Part shown: positions 8,189-16,541 of the stretch, one piece after another | How the letters are laid out: every line of letters starts with the position of its first letter | Position numbering within the stretch: the first letter of the stretch is position 1 | Origin: CAYPHA01 sp964410215 | GTDB lineage: Bacteria > Calditrichota > Calditrichia > Calditrichales > CAYPHA01 | Length of the DNA: 34,576 bases | Reading direction: 5' to 3' | Assembly: GCA_964410215.1 (NCBI GenBank) | Contig: CAYPHA010000047.1 | Span: forward strand, 1 to 34,576 | Translations under genes and position numbers: made by a program | The notes under the pieces: generated by a model | Told to the model about the DNA's origin: nothing | What the model saw: only the letters and a program-made list of their open reading frames with translations | Database searches by the model: none

Positions 8189-10485
8189 AAAAAACATTTC
8201 TACCCTATCTTTTGTTTTTGATCATCCTGTTATCAGGAATTTATCATCTCGATCAACTTGCTGAAGCTTACAGTGATGAACCGCAGCACATTCTTATTCG
8301 GCAGGATAACCAGGCTAATATCGGGCAATCGTTCTGGGAATATCAGGATGAAGCGCGCCAATCGACGGACGATCTGTCTGCCTGGAAAAAGGATTCCTTA
8401 TATATCCGGGCTATTAAATCCTATGAAAACCATAACTGGTCCGAGGCGGAAAATTACTTCTCCACTCTTTTGAGCACTTATAATAGCAAGCTTACCATTC
8501 TGAATTATCTGGGCTTGACCTTATACAAATCTGGAAAGTTTGAGCAGGCGGAAGATGTTTTTGAAACGGCTTTAAAAAGAGATTCCTCATATGCGGCCGC
8601 TCATATAAATCTTGGGATTGTACTTACCAAACAACATAAATTTCCTCAGGCGGAAGCAGCCTATCGGAAGGCAAACGTTTATGAACCTAATAACCCAAAA
8701 CCGTATTTGAATCTGGGTATCCTATTTATACGGCAAGAGCGTTGGCAGGAGGCGAAACCGCTGCTTCTGGAAAGCATCCGACTTTCCAGCGGAGATCTGA
8801 AAGCCAGGTCACAATATTACGCTGGTTTAAGCTTAGCTGCTCAGGGAGATACAACCGAAGCCAAGAATTATTTCAATGAAGCGGTTCTCCTTCGTCCGGA
8901 TTATCTGTTGCCAAGAATTCAGCTGGGTCTTCTCGAAACAGATAATGACAGCAAAAAGCGCCATCTCGAGGAAATTTTACGGCTGAATCCCAATTATGCG
9001 CCGGCTTATTATTACTTGTCTCTGTTAAATTCAGAAGAAAAAAACCTGGAAGAGGCCGAGGCGAATCTGAATAAAGCCATAAAATCCAATCCATCCGATC
9101 CTGATCTGCAGACCAGTCTCGGAGAATTATACCTTGAAATGAACCGTATTACGGAGGCAGAACGGATTTTTTCCGACATGACGGCAACCAGCGATCTTTT
9201 ACCCCAAAACTATTTTTATCTGGCAAAAGTTGAATCGGAGAAAGGGAATCTTGAGGAGGCTATTCGTTTATACGACCTTGCCATCAACACAGCGGATGGT
9301 TACTATCCTGAAGCACTCCTTAATAAGGGATATATTCTGAAGCAGCTCGATCGGAATGAAGAAGCTGCGGACGTTTATCGGGAGGCGCTACGGCTACGCC
9401 CGGAGTATAGTGAAGCACATTATAACCTGGCTCTGTTGTTCCATCGCAACAATGATTACCGTCAGGCCGTCAGGCACTACCGGAACGCCGTGCGCTCCAA
9501 TCCGTCCTATGCCCGTGCCTGGTATAACGCAGGCGTAGTATTCAATGCAAAAGGAGAACCGGACTCGGCAAAATACTACTTCGAAAAGGCTCTACTACAT
9601 AAGCCTGACTATGTAAAAGCCCTGCTCAACCTGGGAGTGGTGCACAGCAATCTTCAGGAATACGATAAAGCAATTAGTTTATATCGAAATCTCCTCAACG
9701 ACTATCCAAACTATACCCCGGCACTTTTCAATCTTGGACTGGCTTACCGTAAAAGCGACCAAAATAAGGAGGCCATACGCGCCTATGAAAAACTGCTTGA
9801 ATATGATCCGGAAAATATCGGAGCACTAAAAAACCTGGGTGTACTCTATGGAAACGAAAACGACCATGAACTTGCCATACAGCTTTATAACGATGGAATC
9901 GATATAACCGCAAAGGATCCTGAATTAAGATTTAATCTGGCTCTGCAATATCTGGAATCTGATAGCTATCTCGATGCTATAACACACCTTAACAAGGCGA
10001 TTCAGCTGGACCCGGATTACCTTAAAGCCTATGAAAAACTGCTTGAAGTGACTTTGGAATATGGTACAAAAAAGGATTTACTTGCAGCCAGGTCTCTGTA
10101 TAATGAACGATATATAACAGATCCTGATTCTATTTATGAACTCGCCAGAGACTGGCACCGGGAAGATTCCTTTATGAAAGCCATTGAATGGTATAAGAAG
10201 GCAATAGAATATGGGAAGGATGATGACTGGAGTTACTACTGGCTGGGAAGGGCACATCATGAATCGATTGACCTCAATAACGCCCAGAAATTTTACAAGA
10301 TGGCTCTGGAAAAGGATCCTGAACATAAATTCGCCCATCTCCGGCTTGCCGAAATCTTTGAAAATAAGAGCGACAACAAACAGGCTATCTTTCACTACCA
10401 GAAAGTATTGGAGATCGATCCTGAATACAATAAAAATGAGGAATTAATTAAAAAATTGATAGTATTAAAGGATCCGGAATCATGA
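8185..10485 (+). CDS. Large exported or membrane-anchored TPR protein
   Basis: 766 residues. A hydrophobic N-terminus (FLPYLLFLIILLSGIYHL) acts as signal peptide or membrane anchor; there is no lipobox. From about residue 70 to 755 the chain is a continuous run of well over a dozen 34-residue TPR units, for example AAHINLGIVLTKQHKFPQAE, EAHYNLALLFHRNNDYRQAV and YVKALLNLGVVHSNLQEYDK. It should form a long superhelix in the periplasm that binds partners or guides a product. It overlaps the ligase gene (ATGA at 8185-8188) and the beta-barrel gene downstream, which implies coupled translation. TPR proteins with an outer-membrane barrel are familiar from exopolysaccharide export (PgaA, BcsC), where both are one chain; here they would be two. 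That parallel is inference. Confidence 0.8.
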   Translation: MKKTFLPYLLFLIILLSGIYHLDQLAEAYSDEPQHILIRQDNQANIGQSFWEYQDEARQSTDDLSAWKKDSLYIRAIKSYENHNWSEAENYFSTLLSTYNSKLTILNYLGLTLYKSGKFEQAEDVFETALKRDSSYAAAHINLGIVLTKQHKFPQAEAAYRKANVYEPNNPKPYLNLGILFIRQERWQEAKPLLLESIRLSSGDLKARSQYYAGLSLAAQGDTTEAKNYFNEAVLLRPDYLLPRIQLGLLETDNDSKKRHLEEILRLNPNYAPAYYYLSLLNSEEKNLEEAEANLNKAIKSNPSDPDLQTSLGELYLEMNRITEAERIFSDMTATSDLLPQNYFYLAKVESEKGNLEEAIRLYDLAINTADGYYPEALLNKGYILKQLDRNEEAADVYREALRLRPEYSEAHYNLALLFHRNNDYRQAVRHYRNAVRSNPSYARAWYNAGVVFNAKGEPDSAKYYFEKALLHKPDYVKALLNLGVVHSNLQEYDKAISLYRNLLNDYPNYTPALFNLGLAYRKSDQNKEAIRAYEKLLEYDPENIGALKNLGVLYGNENDHELAIQLYNDGIDITAKDPELRFNLALQYLESDSYLDAITHLNKAIQLDPDYLKAYEKLLEVTLEYGTKKDLLAARSLYNERYITDPDSIYELARDWHREDSFMKAIEWYKKAIEYGKDDDWSYYWLGRAHHESIDLNNAQKFYKMALEKDPEHKFAHLRLAEIFENKSDNKQAIFHYQKVLEIDPEYNKNEELIKKLIVLKDPES

Positions 10486-11660
10486 TAAAGCATATGAGAT
10501 TTCCTACTATTATCAGCGGAGTTCTTCTGTTGTATATATCGGCCTTTGCACAGCTGGAATATGAATTGAATGCCTTTTTCCAGAGCGGCTATGAAAATAA
10601 TATTTTTCATAGCCCTTCCACCTACATCGACCGTGACGGTGTATTATTCAATGAGGACAGTCTGATACAGTCGGATGCCATGAACGGAGTCGGTTGGGAT
10701 TTGGAGCTTGAACGGGAATACGGCAAAAAGCACCGTCTTCGTCTACAAAACTCTGGATGGTTCCGGTATTATTCTGACTATAACAGTGCCAATCAATCCG
10801 ATATCGACATCGAATTAAAATACGATTACGAGGTCAACCGAAAATTTGAGCTGGGTGCTGAGGTCTGGGGAAGTAAGTCGAACAGGATTGGAACAAATGT
10901 ACTGGGTGATGAACTGACTAAAAATTTTGCTTACAATGAAATTGGCATGGAAGGATTCCTGGAAGCAAAGCTTTGGGACAAGGCTGAAGGTACACTGGAA
11001 ATGGGTTGGCGTTATCGCAACTTCCGGAATGAACCGGGAGTTGAATCGCTGACGTACACAGAATCAGCTGTCTCTATAGATATAAAACAGGAATTCGGAA
11101 ATAAGGACCTTGAGCAGTACCTGGGCCTTCAGATTGAATACAAAAACAAACCTTACCGCGAACGTACAGCCAATGACTCTTTTGGCTATTCGGGAGATCC
11201 AATGTATCCTGAAAGGCATTGGCGTTATCTTACCGGCGTTTTATCCTATGGACTTCAAATAATGAAGTATTGGGAGCTGGAACCTTTTTTTAAGCTGCGG
11301 CACCGGGCAGATCTTTTTCAGGATTATTTCGATTACAATCAGATCGGTTACGGAATCACTCTTGGTTATGAGAAGAAACGCTTTGAGATGGAACTGGACT
11401 TTTCGTTCAGAGAAAAACAATACCTTATAAGAAAAGCACCACAGGAAACCTCGCCTTTCCCTGACCTGAACTATCGTTATTTTAAGTACGGCCTTAAGCT
11501 GGAATATAATGTTTTTAAAACTCTGGTTCTGATTGGAGAATTTAACCTAATCCAGCGTAAGACCAATGTATCAATTGAAACCATGAAAACCCGAAGGTCT
11601 TACGATCGTTCGAATTTAAGCTTAGGTCTGGTATATGGGATAGACGGCATTTTCCGTTAA
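10482..11660 (+). CDS. Outer-membrane beta-barrel-like protein
   Basis: 392 residues. The N-terminus MIKHMRFPTIISGVLLLYIS is a signal peptide with probable cleavage after SAFA (LYISAFA|QLEYELN). The rest is rich in alternating polar and aromatic strands with short turns, for example RLRLQNSGWFRYYSDYN, EGTLEMGWRYRNFRN, YGITLGYEKKRFEMELDFSF and SNLSLGLVYGIDGIF, as expected for an outer-membrane barrel of roughly 14-18 strands. No named family was recognised. It is the last gene of the operon, joined to the TPR gene by ATGA at 10482-10485, so it is the likely outer-membrane exit or anchor of the system. No clear terminator follows; GGTTTT...AAAACC at about 11673-11697 is a weak hairpin without a T-run. 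Confidence 0.7.
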   Translation: MIKHMRFPTIISGVLLLYISAFAQLEYELNAFFQSGYENNIFHSPSTYIDRDGVLFNEDSLIQSDAMNGVGWDLELEREYGKKHRLRLQNSGWFRYYSDYNSANQSDIDIELKYDYEVNRKFELGAEVWGSKSNRIGTNVLGDELTKNFAYNEIGMEGFLEAKLWDKAEGTLEMGWRYRNFRNEPGVESLTYTESAVSIDIKQEFGNKDLEQYLGLQIEYKNKPYRERTANDSFGYSGDPMYPERHWRYLTGVLSYGLQIMKYWELEPFFKLRHRADLFQDYFDYNQIGYGITLGYEKKRFEMELDFSFREKQYLIRKAPQETSPFPDLNYRYFKYGLKLEYNVFKTLVLIGEFNLIQRKTNVSIETMKTRRSYDRSNLSLGLVYGIDGIFR

Positions 11661-11736
11661 ATATTCTCTCAGGTTTTTATAATTAGGTAAAACCAGACTA
11701 TAACCGACATACAAGCAATACGCTCCATAAAAAACT

Positions 11737-12084
11737 ATGCTAAGTCCTTTATTTACAAGTACCGAGGGTCTCTATTTGAGCAAAAAGTTTCCTGTAATCA
11801 CCATAACAGGTCCCAGGCAGTCAGGCAAAACCACCCTGGTCCAGGCCATATTTAAGGACTACTCTTATTATACGCTGGAGAATCCGGAAACACGAAACAT
11901 TATACAAAGTGATCCGAAAGGATTTTTTTTAACACACAAAAATAAAAGATTAATACTCGATGAGATTCAGCATGTTCCGGAATTACTATCACATATTCAG
12001 GTTATAACAGACAGAGAGAAAATAAATGGTCAGTTTATTTTGACCGGCTCACAAAGCATCGTCCTCTCAGAAATATACAAATAA
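11737..12084 (+). pseudogene. Truncated AAA ATPase (DUF4143-family N-terminal fragment)
   Basis: 115 residues remain of a family that is usually about 380-400 long. The ATPase core is intact: Walker A GPRQSGKTT, Walker B LILDEIQHV and sensor LTGSQS. It then ends at TAA after LSEIYK, and the C-terminal DUF4143 half is absent from the next 380 bases in all frames I checked. A 115-residue product may still be made but should lack function. No ribosome site was seen. Related genes are scattered widely by transfer, and decay of this sort is common. Confidence 0.75.
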
Positions 12085-12470
12085 TCTACGCGATTCAGGG
12101 GTCATAAAAGATAGAAATATATGATAACGTATCCCTTCCTCAACCGTTTTGATGCGTTTTTCACGGTGTTGACTATAGTCAATTATTTTCCCTCTTGAAT
12201 TGACTCACGTTTTTTGTTTACGAAATGGATTCGTTGCATATAAAAATGTTACTGAAAATTATGGCATAAAGTTCATCATCGGTTATTATCAATAACACTG
12301 TGAAGCAATCAACTAGTGTCCGTGGGCACTTGTCAGCGGGTACCCAGACGTTTCATGGCCTCACTCTTCCTGCGAGTGAAACTGCTCTCTTGCTTTGCGT
12401 AATATTTATATTTGACATCGTATCTTCCCCCTGATAAGTGTATTGTATTTAATAAAACCAGGCTGTTTGA
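12085..12470. other. Gene-poor stretch after the broken ATPase
   Basis: No supported gene. It contains a perfect palindrome TTGACTATAGTCAA (12169-12182) and a small inverted repeat TCACTC...GAGTGA (12361-12379). On the minus strand the frame of the nitrilase continues past its TAG for about 45 codons to a TGA at 12333, ending in KSEAMKRLGTR; I do not recognise this tail and do not call it a gene. Confidence 0.5.
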
Positions 12471-13382
12471 CTATCGATTTACCCCAAATGTAAAAACATC
12501 AGGACGGGCATAGTGCCCAACCACATCGAACATGCGCTTCGCTGCAATGATCTGTTGCAGATCAATATCAGCATAAAGAATGCCCTCTTCCTCCTCCAGC
12601 GGTCCGGCTAAAATCTTTCCATTTGGGGCTATGATTACACTGTTGCCTGCATTGATCCATTCTCTCCCTTCGGGATAGAGTTTTTTGAATTCATAGGCAT
12701 CAGGGATATCATTCATGTTCAGGGCCATACACGTGCTGATGACGAATAATCCACCCTCTCTTGCAATATGCTGCATGGATTGAAGCCAGTTGGGGCTTTT
12801 GTCCCAGGTTGGCGAGGCGAGAATTTGGGTTCCCGCTTCATAGATTGCATTTCGGGTCAGCGGCATAAAATTTTCCCAACACACCAATCCGCCTATTTTC
12901 CCTGCCGAAGTATCGTGTGCTTTGAGTGTACGACCATCACCCGGGGCCCATATGAGCCGTTCGCCGCCGGTCGGGATTAACTTTCGATGTTTCCCTAATA
13001 TTCTACCCTCGTCACTAATAAACAGTAGACTATTGTATAGACTTGTGTTACTCGTTTCAGAATTTCGTTCATGCATACCCATCACAACATTAATTTTTGC
13101 CGACTTTGCCGCTTTGCAGAGTCTATCCGTACTGGTATCCGGAATGGAAACGGCATTCTCAACAAGCTTCACATAAAGTTCATTTAAATCAGAACCTCTG
13201 TTATTCGGAATGAGCCATACCCAATCCGGATATCCCTAAATAAATGCTTCAGGAAAAACAACCAATTTGCTGCCTTTTTCACCAGCCTCAGCAATAGCTG
13301 AACAAGCTTTTTGAACTGTTTTATCTTTATCCAGAAAGATCGGAGAAAGTTGCGCAGCGGCTATTTTGATGATTTGTTCCAT
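12471..13382 (-). pseudogene. Nitrilase/carbon-nitrogen hydrolase broken by one amber codon
   Basis: The frame from ATG 13382 (GGGAG ribosome site 7 bases upstream) would give 303 residues, normal for a nitrilase that hydrolyses nitriles or amides in the cytoplasm. The catalytic triad is present: Glu45 in VVFPEAF, Lys134 in KHRKLIPTGGER and Cys168 in GLVCWENFMP. Codon 49 is TAG (13238-13236) between PEAFI and GYPDW, where a sense codon is expected. The rest is intact to the stop at 12471, so decay is recent, or the stop is an error or is read through. Translation from the internal GTG at 13172 would lack Glu45 and be inactive. The AraC-type gene 120 bases upstream on the same strand could be its regulator. 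Confidence 0.85.
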
Positions 13383-13502
13383 TTTATCTCCCTTAAGAAT
13401 TTCATTTCAATTATTTGATACAAAAATAGGATCATTTCAACGAAATAAATAATACAATTGCTTCAATATCTGTTACAATTGATTCAAATAGCTATTATAA
13501 AA

Positions 13503-13859
13503 TTAATTGACTGGGGGACGTTTGGAGAAAAAGGTAGGTGTTATGTTAAATCTGTTTCTAAACACCTTTGAAAAATATGCCGGGCTGTTAAAACCGGTAT
13601 CATAGGCAATTTCAGCGATTGATTTGTCCTTTTGTTTCAGGAGTTTTAATGATCTGCGAAGACGCAATTCCTGAATGAACCGGTTTGGGGCAAGTCCTGT
13701 TAATAATTTGATCTTTCGATAGGTCTGCGATTTACTCGATCCAAGTAAGGCGTTTAAATCTTCGCTTTTAAAAGCCGGATCCGGCATATGTGCTTTGACA
13801 ACATCTTCTACGGTAAACGTATCGGAATCTACTGTATGTATATCCATGTATAAGGCCAT
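13503..13859 (-). CDS. Short AraC-type transcription regulator (DNA-binding domain only)
   Basis: 118 residues. Nearly the whole protein is an AraC/XylS double helix-turn-helix: SEDLNALLGSSKSQTYRKI and SIAEIAYDTGFNSPAYFSKV, then FRNRFNITPTFF. There is no ligand-binding or receiver domain, so it is either a stand-alone small regulator or the remaining tail of a larger hybrid regulator, as such domains often end two-component hybrids in Bacteroidota. No matching upstream domain is visible in 13860-14177. An alternative start is the ATG at 13847; AAAGG lies about 8 bases before 13859. It is co-directional with the nitrilase. Confidence 0.75.
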   Translation of the reverse strand: MALYMDIHTVDSDTFTVEDVVKAHMPDPAFKSEDLNALLGSSKSQTYRKIKLLTGLAPNRFIQELRLRRSLKLLKQKDKSIAEIAYDTGFNSPAYFSKVFRNRFNITPTFFSKRPPVN

Positions 13860-14177
13860 GGTATTAACCTTTTTTTGATTTTAAATAGTTACCTTTTTAA
13901 CAACCGGTTTTGCTATAACTATATTTCCTTATCACATCATTAACTATTAATAATATCTATAAATTATATTTGAATTAATGGATTCCTGTGGGAATGCAAT
14001 AACCGCTATTGACACTAGTTTCTCTGTGGATTTTCCAGATCCTGTTTTAGCCCGGAAATATTTTATCTAAAAATTAAATGAAGATTAAAAAAAACTGTCG
14101 CAGCCGCTTTATGCCAGCTTCTTTAAACATCCTCTTTCCAGCTTGCAGAACGGTTATAAATACTCTACATTAAAAAT
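13860..14177. other. AT-rich non-coding stretch
   Basis: 318 bases with no supported gene on either strand. The part at 13900-13980 is very AT-rich and probably holds the promoter of the AraC-type gene, but no convincing hexamer pair stands out. GACACTAGTT at 14011-14020 is the reverse complement of 12311-12320; see the rejected items. Confidence 0.5.
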
Positions 14178-14312
14178 ATGGACAGTTTATTATTGATCCT
14201 TCTGGTCATCGTTTTTGTATTTTTTTTATTTCAATCGAAAAAATCAAACCGGAGTGTACACCACTCCAGCCGGCGGCTAAAGGATCGTATAAAAAATCGC
14301 GATGACCGGTAA
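14178..14312 (+). CDS. Possible 44-residue single-pass membrane peptide
   Basis: The ATG at 14178 opens MDSLLLILLVIVFVFFLFQS, a strong membrane helix, followed by a basic tail (SKKSNRSVHHSSRRLKDRIK) and a TAA at 14310-14312. The hydrophobic-then-basic layout is typical of small membrane proteins, and it lies just before the tRNA cluster. No ribosome site is visible and AT-rich DNA makes such frames by chance, so the call is weak. Family not recognised. Confidence 0.3.
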   Translation: MDSLLLILLVIVFVFFLFQSKKSNRSVHHSSRRLKDRIKNRDDR

Positions 14313-14445
14313 AAAATATTTGACTGGAAATTGATAAAAAATTATATTCTGCTACTAGTAGAAAAGGTGTCAGGAGACAGGAAAAAGGAAGCGGATTCCG
14401 GGTATCCTGAAGGTATACAGCGGTTATAGAATTCATTTTGTTTAA

Positions 14446-14518
14446 GCGAGAGTAGCTCAGTTGGTAGAGCATCACGTTGCCAACGTGATTGTCGCGGGTT
14501 CGAGTCCCGTCTCTCGCT
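14446..14518 (+). tRNA. tRNA-Gly (GCC)
   Basis: Acceptor arms GCGAGAG and CTCTCGC pair fully. A D-arm (AGCTCAGTTGGTAGAGC), an anticodon loop TTGCCAA with anticodon GCC at 14479-14481 and a T-loop GGTTCGAGTCC are all present. 73 nt; CCA is not encoded. Confidence 0.95.
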
Positions 14519-14616
14519 CTTTTTTATTTAAGGATAAAAGATAAATGTTAAAGGAAAATGGAAGTAACGAACCCGCTCTTCTTTTTTCTTTTTTCTTCTT
14601 TCTTTTTTCTTGATTT

Positions 14617-14689
14617 GGCGACGTACCCAAGTGGCTAAGGGAGAGGTCTGCAAAACCTTTATGCGCCGGTTCGAATCCGGCCGTCGCCT
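14617..14689 (+). tRNA. tRNA-Cys (GCA)
   Basis: Acceptor GGCGACG pairs with CGTCGCC, the discriminator is T as usual for tRNA-Cys, the anticodon GCA is at 14650-14652 and the T-loop is GGTTCGAATCC. CCA is not encoded. It is preceded by a long pyrimidine tract (about 14575-14610). Confidence 0.95.
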
Positions 14690-14698
14690 CAACGGGGT

Positions 14699-14774
14699 AA
14701 ATCCCAAACCCCAAGCACCAAAACCCAAAAACAACGAAGAATGGATTTTCGTTGGGATTTGTTGTTTGGGATTT
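14699..14774. repeat. Nested inverted repeat between tRNA-Cys and tRNA-Leu
   Basis: AAATCCCAAAC (14699-14709) is the exact reverse complement of GTTTGGGATTT (14764-14774). Inside it CAACGAA (14732-14738) pairs with TTCGTTG (14748-14754). The spacer could fold into one long stem and may guide tRNA processing or be a dispersed intergenic repeat. Confidence 0.6.
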
Positions 14775-14788
14775 GGTCCTTACTCGTT

Positions 14789-14874
14789 GCCGGGGTGGTG
14801 GAATTGGTAGACACAAGGGACTTAAAATCCCTTGGGCATTTATGCCCGTACGGGTTCAAGTCCCGTCCCCGGTA
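14789..14874 (+). tRNA. tRNA-Leu (UAA)
   Basis: 86 nt with a long variable arm (GGGCATTTATGCCC), acceptor GCCGGGG paired with CCCCGGT, stem AGGGA/TCCCT around loop CTTAAAA with anticodon TAA at 14823-14825, and T-loop GGTTCAAGTCC. CCA is not encoded. Gly-Cys-Leu with these anticodons is the same order as glyW-cysT-leuZ of Escherichia coli. Confidence 0.95.
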
Positions 14875-14888
14875 CATCCATATTTTGC

Positions 14889-14990
14889 CGGCTGAGGAGA
14901 TGCGAAGCATCTACGAAGTCCCGGGAATCGGGATTCTTATCCTGCTGGAGCGTAGCGGAAGTCCCGGCTTGCCGCTGACTTCTTCTCTAA
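14889..14990. repeat. Palindrome-rich intergenic element downstream of tRNA-Leu
   Basis: A cluster of short inverted repeats (AGATGCGAAGCATCT at 14898-14912, TCCCGGGAATCGGGA at 14919-14933) with two copies of GAAGTCCCGG. It looks like a REP-type dispersed element; copies elsewhere cannot be checked here. A further hairpin, CAAATCA/TGATTTG, lies at 15004-15020. The rest up to 15164 shows no gene. Confidence 0.35.
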
Positions 14991-15164
14991 CAGAATTTGA
15001 CACCAAATCACTTTGATTTGTCCGAAAGCCTTCTTATTATAAATACCAAATCACAACGTCAACGGATTACCGTAATACCGGATCGTGAAGATCTGACGTT
15101 ATCCGGCATGACGCTTGTTATCACAATTATGGCAACCAAAAACAGTAAAATTTCGGAGGATGAG

Positions 15165-15956
15165 ATGAGACTTTTATCGGGATGCGCCGCTATGTTACTC
15201 CTGTCCTGCTCTTCTGCAAAACGTGTCAATCATTTGTTTTCAACAGCACGTCCGGTCGAGAACAAAATCGTTAAGGAAGACCAATTTGACGGGCTCCCGG
15301 ATCCGGTACAGCGTTATTTCACATATGCTCTGCCGGAAGAACAACCCTGTCTGAGCTATCTGCGCCTTCAATACAGCGGTACGTTCAAGACCGGACGGGA
15401 CAAAGATTGGATCGAAATCAACGGACAGCAATATTTCACGGCGCAGCCTCCCGGATTCGTCTGGATCGGCAAAACAAAACAGTTCAAGGCCTATGATTCA
15501 TATGTGGAGAATACCGGCAATCTGTCGGTCTATCTGTTCGGTTTTCTGCGCATCGTCAACGAAAAGGGACCCACCATCGATCAGGCCGAGCTCCTGCGTT
15601 GGCTGGGTGAAAGTGTGTGGATGCCCACGAACCTGCTGCCGGATCAGCACAAACAGTGGACGGCGATCGATGACCAGACAGCAAAGCTGACGTTTACCTG
15701 GAGTGGCCAATCCGTTTATTATATAGTTCATTTTAATGAAGAGGGGCAGATCACACGGCTTGAAACGGAACGTTATATCGATAAGGAGAATATGGAAAAA
15801 TGGGTCGGAGAGGTCGGTGATTACCGGGAGGTCCATGGGATGATGATCCCCCATGAAATAAAAGCGAGCTGGCTGCTGGAGGAAGGCCGGCACACGTATG
15901 CCCGTTTTTTTGTCGAAACCTTCGAATATGATGTGCCGCGTCCCTTTCAAAGATAA
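15165..15956 (+). CDS. DUF6544-like lipoprotein
   Basis: 263 residues from ATG 15165, preceded by a good GGAGG site. The start chosen gives a lipoprotein signal peptide (MRLLSGCAAMLLLSCSSAKR) with lipobox LLSC, so the protein is probably lipid-anchored. A longer frame from 14997 would bury this signal and is rejected. The body resembles DUF6544: LPDPVQRYFTYALPE, then PPGFVWIGK, ELLRWLGESVWMPTNLLP and WTAIDDQTAKLTF. The biochemical role of that family is not known to me. The next gene, a small membrane protein, starts 41 bases downstream, so the two may be co-transcribed. Confidence 0.7.
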   Translation: MRLLSGCAAMLLLSCSSAKRVNHLFSTARPVENKIVKEDQFDGLPDPVQRYFTYALPEEQPCLSYLRLQYSGTFKTGRDKDWIEINGQQYFTAQPPGFVWIGKTKQFKAYDSYVENTGNLSVYLFGFLRIVNEKGPTIDQAELLRWLGESVWMPTNLLPDQHKQWTAIDDQTAKLTFTWSGQSVYYIVHFNEEGQITRLETERYIDKENMEKWVGEVGDYREVHGMMIPHEIKASWLLEEGRHTYARFFVETFEYDVPRPFQR

Positions 15957-15997
15957 TGAGCTGAATATGTAATCAATAAAAACAGGAGTACAGAGAA

Positions 15998-16429
15998 ATG
16001 ACGTCCAGACAATCACGTCCCTTCACGTTAAACCTGCTTTTAATCTTAATGCTTTTCCAGGGGTTGAGCGGCCTTGCCGGAGGAATTGGACTGATCCTGG
16101 ATCCTACCGGCGCATCGATGCGGATCCCGCTGAACTGGTTGAATCAATCACCCTTTGAAAATTATCTGATTCCCGGTATTATTCTTCTCACGGTGCTCGG
16201 TATTTTTCCGCTGGCTGCCTTTGCCGCCATGCTGAAACCAAGGCGTCAGGCCTGGTTCGCCGCCCTTATGATCGGCATGGCCCTCATCATCTGGATTGCC
16301 GTAGAAATAGCCATCATCGGTTATCAGGCACAGCCGCCTTTACAGGTTATTTACGGTCTGGTGGGACTGCTCATGGTGGTCATGGTGTTTACACCTTCGG
16401 TTAAAACGTATTATAACATATCGCATTAA
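15998..16429 (+). CDS. Small integral membrane protein, four predicted helices
   Basis: 143 residues. Hydrophobic stretches at about 10-33, 55-80, 87-109 and 115-132 suggest four membrane helices (LLLILMLFQGLSGLAGGIGL, IPGIILLTVLGIFPLAAFAA, WFAALMIGMALIIWIAVEIA, VIYGLVGLLMVVMVF). AGGAG lies 11 bases before the ATG. No family with a known job was recognised. It follows the DUF6544-like lipoprotein and may work with it at the envelope. Confidence 0.65.
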   Translation: MTSRQSRPFTLNLLLILMLFQGLSGLAGGIGLILDPTGASMRIPLNWLNQSPFENYLIPGIILLTVLGIFPLAAFAAMLKPRRQAWFAALMIGMALIIWIAVEIAIIGYQAQPPLQVIYGLVGLLMVVMVFTPSVKTYYNISH

Positions 16430-16541
16430 TATATGGAGATATTGCCATTCTTTTGCCGTCAAAACTTGATATCTGAAATATTAGTACGATAATCAGATAT
16501 ATCCTGACAGTCATTTTAGAGGATCGGATCGGAAACGGTAC

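Noticed and set aside
12333..12470. About 45 codons in frame behind the nitrilase TAG, ending in KSEAMKRLGTR.
   Set aside because: No start codon with a ribosome site in that frame and no family recognised; kept only as a note in the intergenic entry.
12311..14020. AACTAGTGTC (12311-12320) and GACACTAGTT (14011-14020) form a 10-base inverted pair around the nitrilase and AraC genes, like ends of a mobile element.
   Set aside because: A 10-base inverted match within about 2 kb is expected by chance, the sequences just inside the ends differ, and no target-site duplication or transposase was found.
14575..14610. Pyrimidine tract (CTTTTTT repeats) before tRNA-Cys as a CRISPR-like or regulatory repeat.
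   Set aside because: It is simple low-complexity sequence with no spacers. No CRISPR array was seen anywhere in the window.
14997..15164. An extended start for the DUF6544-like protein at 14997.
   Set aside because: The true start at 15165 has GGAGG and gives a clean lipoprotein signal; the extension covers a palindrome-rich spacer.
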